Shown here: in pieces, positions 17,897 to 26,304 of the stretch
Position numbering within the stretch: the first letter of the stretch is position 1
How the letters are laid out: each line of letters opens with the position of its first letter
NCBI RefSeq assembly: GCF_000196015.1
Contig: NC_007973.1
Span: 2,418,001-2,482,000, forward strand
Reading direction: 5' to 3'
Length of the DNA: 64,000 bases
DNA from: Cupriavidus metallidurans CH34
Lineage (GTDB): Bacteria; Pseudomonadota; Gammaproteobacteria; Burkholderiales; Burkholderiaceae
Notes under the pieces: model-generated
The model's database searches: none
What the model was told of the DNA's origin: nothing
Seen by the model: the letters and a program-made list of their open reading frames with translations, nothing else
Made by a program: the position numbers and the translations under genes

Positions 17897-19084
17897 ATGA
17901 ATGGACCACCGGCACAGGCGTGGCTCAACACGCTGCTCACGCTGTTGCAGGACGGGCAGCTTGCGCTATTGCGGCTCTGGCATGTGCTGCACCTCTCCGG
18001 TGACGCACACGGCCAGCCCGCCTGGCCGTGGGCCCGAAGAATCGCAGGGGAAACGCTGCTGATCGATCTCGGTCTGGCACGTCAGGTCGCGTGGAGCCTT
18101 GCGGCAATCTCCGTGGCGCTGGCCTGCCTCGCCGTCGCCAGCATCTGGCGGGGCAAGCGGCTGACCTGGCTCGCTGCCGCGGCGCTGACGCTTATCCTCG
18201 CACCCTGGCCATCGCCGGCATTGTTGTTCACCCCTGCCGCTCCCACCAGTTTTCACCGCAGCCCCACCCGCTTCTCAACCGACAGCATCGCGCATGGCGC
18301 ACGCCTCTACGCGCAACATTGCACCGCTTGCCACGGCGAGGATGGCCGGGGTGAAGGACCGCTCGCGGCCGGGCTATTGCGATGGCCACCAACGTTCGTC
18401 GGCCCGTTACTGGGGCGTCGCGCCGACGGCGATCTGTTCTGGCATATCGCCAATGGGATGCGCGATAGCGACGGCCGGCAGACGATGCCCGCTTTCTCGC
18501 GAAAGCTCGACGATGCCGACACCTGGGCTGTCATCGAATACACCAAGGCGCTGGCAGCCGGCACTGCCGCCAGCACGTTCGGCACCTGGCCGATCCCAAT
18601 GCGTCTGTTCGATGTCACGGTACGCTGCGGACAGGATGGGGGCCGCGCGATGGCCGACTGGCGCGGACATCAGCGCGTCCGAGTGGTGGCGTTCGAGGGT
18701 GATGCCGGCGGATTGCCACTGGAAGACCCACGCTTCCTGACATTGCTGCTGACGCGCGATGGGAAACCGCTCGTCAACGTCCCACAGTTTCGCGCAGGGT
18801 GCGTCGCCGCATCACCGCTGGCCTGGGACGCATACGCCCGCATCGCCGGCATTGCCCCCAACAGGCTGGCTGGCACCGAGTTCCTGGCCGACCGCGGTGG
18901 CTGGCTGCGCGCGCGATCCCTGCCGGGCCGAGATGCGTGGGGTACCGCAGATCTGCTCTGTTCGACCGGTCAGGTCAACAAGGACCGTGGCCCGACATCG
19001 CCCGGCACGGATGGCCTCACGTCACTGCTGTTGCGCATGGATGCCGAACCCGTCCGATTCGTCCAGGGAGGCTTTATTCACTAG
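17897..19084 (+). CDS. Membrane-anchored c-type cytochrome with C-terminal extension
   Basis: The 395-residue protein has two hydrophobic helices (about residues 61-83 and 89-105). A periplasmic monohaem cytochrome c domain follows, with Cys142-T-A-Cys145-His146, and the axial Met is probably in QTMPAF. The remaining 170 residues (after about 225) hold three more Cys residues and match no domain I recognise. It starts 15 bp after the ABC ATPase stop, so it seems to belong to the same operon, an unusual partner for a sulfonate importer. It might take electrons from an oxidation of the imported sulfur compound, but this is inference. Confidence 0.75.
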   Translation: MNGPPAQAWLNTLLTLLQDGQLALLRLWHVLHLSGDAHGQPAWPWARRIAGETLLIDLGLARQVAWSLAAISVALACLAVASIWRGKRLTWLAAAALTLILAPWPSPALLFTPAAPTSFHRSPTRFSTDSIAHGARLYAQHCTACHGEDGRGEGPLAAGLLRWPPTFVGPLLGRRADGDLFWHIANGMRDSDGRQTMPAFSRKLDDADTWAVIEYTKALAAGTAASTFGTWPIPMRLFDVTVRCGQDGGRAMADWRGHQRVRVVAFEGDAGGLPLEDPRFLTLLLTRDGKPLVNVPQFRAGCVAASPLAWDAYARIAGIAPNRLAGTEFLADRGGWLRARSLPGRDAWGTADLLCSTGQVNKDRGPTSPGTDGLTSLLLRMDAEPVRFVQGGFIH

Positions 19085-19226
19085 TCCACTCAGGCATCTG
19101 GTTGCGTCGGATCAAGTCACGGAGCAGCTTCAGAAAGGGCCGCCATCGCGCATCGAAAAATCCTCATGCCGCGCCCGTTCGCCCCCCGTAGCGTATGCAA
19201 TCCTCAATCGCTACGGACTGCTTCTG

Positions 19227-19916
19227 ATGTCATTGGATTTTCTGCCCGCGGATGCCGGCCCCGGCTTTGCCGTGGGGGCTGCCAAACCCTGGACGGGCCG
19301 CTATCCCGTCTCGTCCGGGCTGTTCGAAGTCCGCCCGGCGCGAATGCCGCGCGACGTGTTGCCGGTGTTTGACGACGACCTCGACTGTATCGTCGGCTAC
19401 CAGCGCGCATTCGCCGATCGCTGCCATCTCTTCGATCTGAATGGCGACATGCTTGGTGTATGGGAAGCCATGACGGCACTGCCGCCGCCGGCGGAACGTG
19501 GCTCGTTGATGGTAGTGGGCGGCTTGTGGAAGGCCAACGTGCGTGGCATGACCGCACTGGGATTGAACGGCTCAGGCATGGCGCTGGCACCCGCGATGCT
19601 CGCGCAGTTGCGTTCGCGTTTCGCCGCGCTGGCGGACACGCCGCTGCTCTATGCGGAGGCCGCGCACGCACGCATGAGCGATCCGCAGCGATTCGTCCCT
19701 GTGCATATCTTGCGGCTGGCAATGCGCCACGGGGAGCGCATTGCGCCGCCTGAAGGACTGAAGGGCGTGGCCCGTTACATGATCGGACTACGGATTCGCC
19801 AACTGCCGTTCATGCTGGATCTGGTCACGGCGCATGCCGGCGCCACGATCGTCGCATTCAACTACTGGCGTTACGCCGACACGTCGCCCGTAGCACGATC
19901 GCGGGGCAATCCCTGA
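19227..19916 (+). CDS. Conserved-looking protein of unknown function
   Basis: The 229-residue frame starting at 19227 reads like a real protein, with ordinary composition and no signal peptide or clear membrane helix. Recognisable landmarks are DDDLDCIVGYQRAFADRCHL and a C-terminal RYMIGLRIRQLPFMLDLV. I do not recognise the family. It follows the cytochrome gene by 142 bp in the same direction. Its last 46 bp overlap tail-to-tail with the heptosyltransferase gene on the other strand. Confidence 0.6.
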   Translation: MSLDFLPADAGPGFAVGAAKPWTGRYPVSSGLFEVRPARMPRDVLPVFDDDLDCIVGYQRAFADRCHLFDLNGDMLGVWEAMTALPPPAERGSLMVVGGLWKANVRGMTALGLNGSGMALAPAMLAQLRSRFAALADTPLLYAEAAHARMSDPQRFVPVHILRLAMRHGERIAPPEGLKGVARYMIGLRIRQLPFMLDLVTAHAGATIVAFNYWRYADTSPVARSRGNP

Positions 19917-20893
19917 CTTGCGCCGGCACCGTGCCCAGTGACCTGGGCAACCGCCGCCAGCACCTCGTCGACCGGAGGGCGCACGCCGTTGTCGCCGACC
20001 GAGATCGACTGGCCAGGCCGATTCACGCCGAAATGCGGCCGGGACGTGGCGGTGAAGAGCATGACCGTGGGCTTGCCGAGCGCATCTGCCAGGTGCACGA
20101 ACCCCGTGTCCATGCCGACGACCAGCGCCGCCGCATCGACGCGCTGCGCGCACTCCGTGATCGACATGCGCGGCAGCACTTCCGCGCCAGGAATGGCGGC
20201 CGCAAGTGCCTTCGCCTCTTCGTGCTCCTGCTGCGATCCCCACGGCAACTGCACGCGGTAGCCCCGGAGCGAGAGCGCGTGGCCCACCTCGATCCAGTTT
20301 GCCTGCGGCCACTTCTTGATTTCGGCGGACGTAGCGTGAAACAGCATCGCACGCGGCACGCCGTCTGCGGCGAGCGGCGCGGCCGGCTTCGGAATGCTCA
20401 ACTCGCAGGTTTCCTGCGGCTCGATCTCGTAGCCGAGCGCATTGGCCACCACGAGGCGCATCTTGTGCCGGCAGTCCGCATCGCCGTGCGGCCCGAACAG
20501 TTCGGTATAGGCAAATTCGGCGCGGGACTCACCTAGAAATTCGGCGGCATACCCGAGGCGGCGGCGGGTCCGGGACAGGCGCGCAACGATGGCGCTCTTG
20601 TAGACGCCATGCACGTCGATGGCCACGTCATAGGGCTCGCGGCGCAAATCGCGCACCGCGCCGAGAATTCCACGCAGGTCTCGCCACTTCTTGCCGTTTT
20701 TCTTGAACTGGCGCAGCGGCGGCGCAATCACGCGATCAATGCCGACCGTCCAACGCGGGATGTCCGCGCAGGAGGCATCGGCTACCCAGTCGATTTTCGC
20801 GCCGGGATAGGCGCGTCGCAGATCGTGGACCAGCGGTAACGTATGCACCATGTCACCGAGCGACGTGATCTTGATCAGTAGGATGCGCTTCAT
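19871..20893 (-). CDS. waaC: Lipopolysaccharide heptosyltransferase I
   Basis: This 340-residue GT9-family protein begins MKRILLIKITSLGDMVHTLP, the WaaC N-terminus with the TS-x-GD acceptor/catalytic loop. It includes DWVADASCADIPRWTVGIDR and the C-terminal GMDTGFVHLADALGKPTVML sugar-nucleotide-binding segment. It transfers the first L-glycero-D-manno-heptose to the Kdo of lipid A inner core at the cytoplasmic face. It stands alone here, without other LPS core genes. The 3' end overlaps the opposite-strand gene by 46 bp. Confidence 0.9.
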   Translation of the reverse strand: MKRILLIKITSLGDMVHTLPLVHDLRRAYPGAKIDWVADASCADIPRWTVGIDRVIAPPLRQFKKNGKKWRDLRGILGAVRDLRREPYDVAIDVHGVYKSAIVARLSRTRRRLGYAAEFLGESRAEFAYTELFGPHGDADCRHKMRLVVANALGYEIEPQETCELSIPKPAAPLAADGVPRAMLFHATSAEIKKWPQANWIEVGHALSLRGYRVQLPWGSQQEHEEAKALAAAIPGAEVLPRMSITECAQRVDAAALVVGMDTGFVHLADALGKPTVMLFTATSRPHFGVNRPGQSISVGDNGVRPPVDEVLAAVAQVTGHGAGASQGLPRDRATGDVSA

Positions 20894-21050
20894 GAGGTGT
20901 GGGTCGGCCACAATGGCCGGCAAAATGGGGCGCCGCCGGACAGGCCGCGTTTTGGAAGGCGCTAGTATGCCTCAGCCAGTCGCGCACAGCATCCTGACAA
21001 GCGCGCTTGTTCACCCCCTCAAACCCAACGCCGGCACTTGACCGGCGCGC

Positions 21051-21107
21051 ATTCCTCCCGATTCCTCCCGATTCCTCCCGATTTCCGATTCCTGCCGATT
21101 CCTGCCG
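21051..21107. repeat. Short tandem repeat, 10-bp unit ATTCCTCCCG
   Basis: Three perfect copies of ATTCCTCCCG (21051-21080) are followed by a shortened copy ATTTCCG (21081-21087) and two copies of the variant ATTCCTGCCG (21088-21107). The array ends exactly at the stop codon of the isochorismatase-like gene. On the minus strand it reads CGGGAGGAAT repeats, each with an AGGAG-like core, just beyond that gene. Confidence 0.9.
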
Positions 21108-21716
21108 CTAGTGCCAAACCGATGCATCGGCCACAACGGTGGCGAACCGGTCATTCAAGGCTGCCAGGGTAACGCGATGAAGTACCGCTGCGGACAACGG
21201 CGCACCTCCCAGTGGATCGGGCAAATCACGCGTGGCGCAGGCAGCGGCCACCAGCGTCACGCGGTAGCCGTGGTCGAGCGCGGACCGGACGGTCGCGCTG
21301 ATGCACATATGGGTCTGGAAGCCCGCCACGATCAGCTCCTTCTTGCCCGTGGCTACCAGGAGATCGGCCAGGTCGGTGCCGGCGAAGCTGTTCGGCAGAT
21401 GCTTGACCACGGACTGCTCGCCATCGACGGGGGTCAGACCTTCGATGATCGCCGCATGAGGTCCAGCCGGATCGAACGCCCCGCCCGCCTTCCCGTGGTG
21501 CACGACGTGAATCACCGGCGAGCCGTACCGGCGCGCCAGCGCCAGAAGCTCTCCGCAGCTTGCCACCGCCTCGGGCATACCGGTCAGCGGCAGCTTGCCG
21601 TCGACATACTCGCGCTGGTGATCCACCAGCACCAGAACGGCATCCGACCAGGCGGATGGCTGGCGGCTCGCGCCTGCAGCGTCGAGAAGCGTTGTTGGAA
21701 CGGGGGCGACTGACAT
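21108..21716 (-). CDS. Isochorismatase-like cysteine hydrolase
   Basis: The 202-residue protein has the cysteine-hydrolase triad Asp32 (LVLVDHQREY), Lys105 (SVVKHLPNSF) and Cys138 (FQTHMCISATVRSA). The family covers nicotinamidases, isochorismatases and N-carbamoylsarcosine amidases; nothing here fixes the substrate, though YcaC-like hydrolases share this Cys context. The start at 21716 gives a family-like N-terminus; an in-frame extension to 21815 would overlap the divergent LysR start. The LysR-type regulator next door is the probable controller. Confidence 0.82.
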   Translation of the reverse strand: MSVAPVPTTLLDAAGASRQPSAWSDAVLVLVDHQREYVDGKLPLTGMPEAVASCGELLALARRYGSPVIHVVHHGKAGGAFDPAGPHAAIIEGLTPVDGEQSVVKHLPNSFAGTDLADLLVATGKKELIVAGFQTHMCISATVRSALDHGYRVTLVAAACATRDLPDPLGGAPLSAAVLHRVTLAALNDRFATVVADASVWH

Positions 21717-21801
21717 CTCACATCTCCATGGCCAGGTGACTATGCAGGCATCGTAGGACAGGCTAAGCTGTGCGCCAATTCGCCACTCATTCACAATCAC
21801 T

Positions 21802-22662
21802 GTGCAAAAAAGCACAATCTCATGGGATGATCTGCTAACGCTGTCAACGCTGATGCGGGCCGGCAGCTATTCCGCCTGCGCGCGCGAACTCGATATCACC
21901 CATGCCACGGCCATCCGACGGATCCGGCGCCTGGAAACAGCGCTGGGCAAGCCCGTTGCCACCCGGGCAGACGGCACCTTCGTGCTGACCGCGGCAGGGC
22001 GCAACGCACTGATTGCGGCGCGCCAGATGGAGCAGTCCGCCGACCGCCTGCTGCGGGAAATCGAAGGCGTGGCATCGGGGGTCTCGGGGGTGGTGCGGGT
22101 GGCAGCCACCGCAGCGATGGGCACGTGCCTGCTGACGCCGCGCCTGCCGGCGCTCTACGCGGCCAATCCAGAGGCGGAAGTCAGGCTCGAACTGGACAAC
22201 CGGGTAGCCAGCCTGGCCAGGCGCCGCGCGCATATCGCGGTGCGTCTGGCACGGCCGCAGGAAGACACAGTGGTCGCCCAACGCGCGGGGACCGTGCATT
22301 TCGGACTCTATGCGCCGGCCGGTATGACAGTGGCCACCGCGCTCGCCAGCGATACGCCACTCTGTGGCCTGCTCGACGAGGGTTTCACGCTGCCGGAAGT
22401 GGAGTGGCCGAAATCGCTGAATCGGCGTTTCGCTTTCCAGTCCAATAGCCTGCTGGCGGTCAGCCAGGCAGTGCGCACCGGCCTGGGGGTCGCCCTGCTC
22501 CCCCACTACCTCGCCGCTGGAGACCCGGGCCTGACCCTGGCGCAGGACGTACCCGAGGTCACCCGTGAAATCTGGCTGGCTTACCCGGCCGAGTTTCGTG
22601 GGGCGTCACGCTTCCGTCCGGTCATCGACTGGCTGGTCGAAGCGCTGGCCGAGTGCCGCTGA
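21802..22662 (+). CDS. LysR-family transcriptional regulator
   Basis: The 286-residue regulator has an N-terminal winged helix (residues 8-65, LLTLSTLMRAGSYSACAREL then HATAIRRIRRLE) and a periplasmic-binding-like effector domain (about 90-284). It starts at GTG 21802, divergent from the isochorismatase-like gene with 85 bp between starts, the usual arrangement of a LysR regulator and its target. The palindrome TGTGC-N6-GCACA (21801-21816) covers the start codon and may be an autoregulatory site. The inducer is unknown. Confidence 0.88.
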   Translation: MQKSTISWDDLLTLSTLMRAGSYSACARELDITHATAIRRIRRLETALGKPVATRADGTFVLTAAGRNALIAARQMEQSADRLLREIEGVASGVSGVVRVAATAAMGTCLLTPRLPALYAANPEAEVRLELDNRVASLARRRAHIAVRLARPQEDTVVAQRAGTVHFGLYAPAGMTVATALASDTPLCGLLDEGFTLPEVEWPKSLNRRFAFQSNSLLAVSQAVRTGLGVALLPHYLAAGDPGLTLAQDVPEVTREIWLAYPAEFRGASRFRPVIDWLVEALAECR

Positions 22663-22893
22663 CAATCCTCTCATCCGCCGCACAGGAAGCTCCCGAATGT
22701 CGCATCACCGCCACGGTGTGCGCCATATTCCACCTCGCGTGCGATCACACACGCGTTTGCGCCGGTACTCCCAAGGCAACCGATAACAGTTCTGCTACGC
22801 TTTGAACCGGTTGCCGATGATAGATAGGTGGGGCCATTCAATGAAAGCATCCAGGCAGCCAAATACGGGTCAGTGCGCGAATAGACAAGAATC

Positions 22894-24882
22894 ATGCGGC
22901 ACTCATTGAAGTACCGGATGGCGATCGCTGCCGCAATTGTGGTCACGCTGGTATTTGTGGCACGCGCGGGGATTTCCCAGTGGTACGCCTATGGGCGCCT
23001 GAACGACCTCGTTCAGAGCCAGCAGGACACACTGGTGAGGCTCGTCGCCAACCAATTGGACGAGAAGCTCGAATCACGCGCAGTCGTGCTGCGACGGCTC
23101 GCCCGCAACCTGTCGCCCGTGCTCGACGCGCCCTCCGCCCGACTGCGCCAGCTTGCCACCGACACCATCGACATACCGGAGCAATTCAACGCGGTCTTCA
23201 TGGCATGGCCCGACGGCACACTCGCGTTCAGCACGGCGGTTCCGGATGGCGTCAAGATGATGATCAGCGACCGCGACTACTTCAAGGAAATCCTGCGCGG
23301 CTCCCCGTTTGTCGTTTCGGACCTGCTGCAGGGCAAACACAGCGCCGCCCCCGGCGTCATCCTCGCCGTGCCCCTGCGGGGAGCGAAGGGTGAACTGCGC
23401 GCAGTCGTCGGCGGCATCCTGAACCTGTCCGCGGACAACTTCCTGCGCGAACTGGCCGGCAGCCGCATCGGCCTGACCGGGTTCTATTGCCTGGTCTCGG
23501 CCGGTCCGAATCCACGCTATGCCATGCATCCCGACAGCGCGAAGGTGCTCGCGCCTGCGCGCGCCTCGGGAGACTCCTGCGGCGCCGAACGGCCAGCTTC
23601 GCGCTGGGAAGCGCTGGAGCCGCAGCAACCGGTCGTCGCGCGCCACCTGCTGGCATCAAACGGGTGGGAGGTGATATCGGTCCTGCCCGCCAAGGAAGCC
23701 TACGGGCCGCTGCTCGAAGCCCGCCAACATGCCATCGTCATCGGCGTCGTTTCTCTGATCTTTGCGGCCGCGTTGATGTGGATGACGATCCGTTTCCTGC
23801 TGGCCCCACTCGAACACCTGCATCGCGCCGTCAGGCAACTGGCCACGCGCCCATCCGCTGTGGCGGACCTGCTCGTCAACCGCGAGGACGAAATCGGCGA
23901 GCTTGCCGGCGCCTTCTGCGAGGTCATGCAGCAACTCTCCGAGCGCGAGGCAGCGCTCAAGGCCGCCAACGACAGCGCCGCGGCGAGCGAGAAACGCTTC
24001 GTGGCCATCGCCAATCATGTTCCCGAGTTCGTCGCTTTCATCGATGCCAGCGAGCGGTTCGCGTTCGTCAATCAGGCCTATGCGCGACACTATGGCCTGC
24101 CGGCCGACCAGATCACGGGCCTTTCTGTGCGAGAACTCTGGGGCACGCCAGACTACGTCGCCAACAAGCCCTACCTCGAGCGCGCGCGCACTGGCGAAGT
24201 CGTGACCTTCACGCGAGAAACCTCCGACGGCACCGCCCGGGAGATCACCTACCAACCAGCGTGGAACGATACGCAGGACGTTCTCACCGGCCTGCACATG
24301 TTCGCCCGCGATGTGACCGGCGAACGCCTGAAGCTGCGCACACTCGAAGCCCAGACGCTGTCCGATCACCTGACCGGCCTGCTGAATCGCAAGGGCTTCG
24401 ACCGGCGACTGCAGGAAGCCATGGCGCGAGCGGACTCGGCAGATCACGGTGCTGCGCTGCTGCTGGTGGATCTCGACGATTTCAAGGCGGTCAACGACAG
24501 CTACGGCCACCCGGTCGGCGACCGCCTGCTGGTCGCTTTCGCCGAACGGCTGCGCACCTGTGTACGCAGCGGCGATGCTGTGGCCCGAATTGGCGGCGAC
24601 GAGTTCGCCATCATCCTCGAACACATCACCACGCCGAGTATCGTCGAACGCATCGGACATGCTGTCGTTCATGCGGCGCTACGCCCGTTCACGATCGATG
24701 GCCAGACACTCGTCTCGACGTGCAGCGTCGGCAGCGCGATCCACCAATCCGGCCAGAGCGCATCCGTCAGCGAACTGTTCATACGGGCGGATATGGCCCT
24801 GTACGACGCCAAGCGACATGGCAAAGCCTGCTATTCGGCGACCGGCCCCAACAAGGCCACGGATATCGCTCCGCACGCGTAG
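22894..24882 (+). CDS. Membrane diguanylate cyclase: dCache-HAMP-PAS-GGDEF
   Basis: The 662-residue sensor has a TM helix at about 10-30, a periplasmic dCache-type domain (about 35-270, with SDRDYFKEI and GVILAVPLRG), a second TM at about 278-298, a HAMP segment (about 300-350), a PAS domain (about 365-480) and a GGDEF domain. The active-site loop GGDEF (567-571) is intact, and the inhibitory I-site R558-S-G-D561 is present, so an active, product-inhibited cyclase is predicted. The periplasmic signal is not known; dCache domains often bind amino or organic acids. It stands as a single gene, convergent with the ATPase gene downstream. Confidence 0.9.
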   Translation: MRHSLKYRMAIAAAIVVTLVFVARAGISQWYAYGRLNDLVQSQQDTLVRLVANQLDEKLESRAVVLRRLARNLSPVLDAPSARLRQLATDTIDIPEQFNAVFMAWPDGTLAFSTAVPDGVKMMISDRDYFKEILRGSPFVVSDLLQGKHSAAPGVILAVPLRGAKGELRAVVGGILNLSADNFLRELAGSRIGLTGFYCLVSAGPNPRYAMHPDSAKVLAPARASGDSCGAERPASRWEALEPQQPVVARHLLASNGWEVISVLPAKEAYGPLLEARQHAIVIGVVSLIFAAALMWMTIRFLLAPLEHLHRAVRQLATRPSAVADLLVNREDEIGELAGAFCEVMQQLSEREAALKAANDSAAASEKRFVAIANHVPEFVAFIDASERFAFVNQAYARHYGLPADQITGLSVRELWGTPDYVANKPYLERARTGEVVTFTRETSDGTAREITYQPAWNDTQDVLTGLHMFARDVTGERLKLRTLEAQTLSDHLTGLLNRKGFDRRLQEAMARADSADHGAALLLVDLDDFKAVNDSYGHPVGDRLLVAFAERLRTCVRSGDAVARIGGDEFAIILEHITTPSIVERIGHAVVHAALRPFTIDGQTLVSTCSVGSAIHQSGQSASVSELFIRADMALYDAKRHGKACYSATGPNKATDIAPHA

Positions 24883-24909
24883 CTGACGTGGCCCATTCGC
24901 AGCCCCGCC

Positions 24910-26121
24910 TCAGGCAACCGATAAGTCGTGCTCCGCCCCGGAAACGAGGGTCAGCTTTCTGCCCGAGACGCGCCTGACCACGTCAAGCAGCCCTGCACGG
25001 CGCATCGCCTCGGCGAGCGTTGGGTCTTCGAGAACATGCAGGCCCAATGCGGAGCGCCAGACAAGTCGCAGGACCACCAGTCTTTCCAGCGCCCGCTCGA
25101 CCTCGGCGTAGTCGAGACGCGACGATGGCTCGCCTGACAGGGCGTTCATGACTCGCCGATAGGTTTGCATCGTTGACGCGCTGAATCCGGCGAACATCTG
25201 TTTGCTCGTCGCCATGACGCGGATGATCGCGTCATCGAGCGGCGGCAGTTCTTCCAGCGTTCGCATAGCGGGTGCATGAACGGCGCGCATCTGTTCGTCG
25301 ATCCGCCGCTCGAGCACCGCTGCCGCATCGTCCCCGACAAGACCGTCCCTGCCCACCGCAACCGCCGCGGACTCGAATAGCTCGGGACGATACGCCGCAC
25401 GCGCGAACAGATGCGTCATGACATCGGCGTTTAGCACGTCGGAAAAGCCGTGCCGCGACCGAAACCAATCGATGTAGTCACGCCCCAGCACCGGGAAGAT
25501 CCGTTCCGTCGCGCAGAAGAATGCCTCGCGAGAGCCAAGCAGCATGCGCAGCTTGAGGTGATCGGAGCCCGTGGCGATGATGCGCAGGCCGTGATGGGCG
25601 AAGTTCAGTTCATCACGTGCCGCCTTGAGCGCGAACATCGCGTTGTTGCCGCGCCGGGTGGCCATGCATTGCTGAGCTTCGTCGATGATCAGCGCGATGG
25701 GCCGCTGGACCTTGTCCGACAGTTCGGCCAGCGCATCGGATAGGGCAACACCCTTGCCGAGCCCCACCCGGTCTATCGAGAAAGAAAAGCCTCCGAATCC
25801 GAACCGGTCCAGCCCCACGGCGCGCGCCGCTCTGGCAACGACTCCCTCATGCGCGGCCAGTGCCTGGCGTACGACGTCGACGATCACGTCGCCAGGATCG
25901 ACATCGTTGTTTTTCCATAGATCCGCAACCAGAACCAGTGCGCCACGACGCTCGAGTGCCGGCTGGAGGTCTTCCCGCAGAAACGTCGACTTGCCCGTGC
26001 GGCGTGGCGCGGACAGGAACAACCCCGACCACGCCATGCCTGTCCGTGAATCGCCCATCAGCTCGTCGGCGAGTTCGGCCGCGAGCTGCCGCCGTCTGAA
26101 AATGCTTTCGGATTCGTTCAT
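24910..26121 (-). CDS. Orphan AAA/STAND-like ATPase
   Basis: The 403-residue protein has Walker A in SAPRRTGKSTFL (about residues 37-48) and Walker B in PIALIIDEAQQ, followed by a sensor-like RIIATGSD. The C-terminal third (after about 290) reads like a winged-helix region (SASTMQTYRRVMNAL, then LDYAEVERALERLVVL). The layout resembles the ATPase_2/Orc1-like group. There is no partner gene: it is convergent with the cyclase and separated from glpV by a terminator. A role in signalling, conflict or DNA handling cannot be decided. Confidence 0.7.
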   Translation of the reverse strand: MNESESIFRRRQLAAELADELMGDSRTGMAWSGLFLSAPRRTGKSTFLREDLQPALERRGALVLVADLWKNNDVDPGDVIVDVVRQALAAHEGVVARAARAVGLDRFGFGGFSFSIDRVGLGKGVALSDALAELSDKVQRPIALIIDEAQQCMATRRGNNAMFALKAARDELNFAHHGLRIIATGSDHLKLRMLLGSREAFFCATERIFPVLGRDYIDWFRSRHGFSDVLNADVMTHLFARAAYRPELFESAAVAVGRDGLVGDDAAAVLERRIDEQMRAVHAPAMRTLEELPPLDDAIIRVMATSKQMFAGFSASTMQTYRRVMNALSGEPSSRLDYAEVERALERLVVLRLVWRSALGLHVLEDPTLAEAMRRAGLLDVVRRVSGRKLTLVSGAEHDLSVA

Positions 26122-26234
26122 CTTTGCCTCTGTCCATGAGATCCAACTGCGAGCGATTCTAGATAGCCATGGGAGGCTTTAGGGTGTCGAATACGGAGTG
26201 CAACGCGGAAGTTCCAAACTGGCACAGATCCGGC

Positions 26235-26267
26235 ACAAAACGAAACGGCGGCGCAACAGCGCCGCCG
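26235..26267 (-). terminator. Terminator of the glycerol ABC operon
   Basis: CGGCGGCGC (26246-26254) pairs with GCGCCGCCG (26259-26267) around the loop AACA. On the minus strand the stem is followed by TTTCGTTTTG. It lies 38 bp beyond the glpV stop. Confidence 0.85.
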
Positions 26268-26304
26268 CTCCTCCCTACAAGCCGAACACCCCGTTCAGCA
26301 ACAA

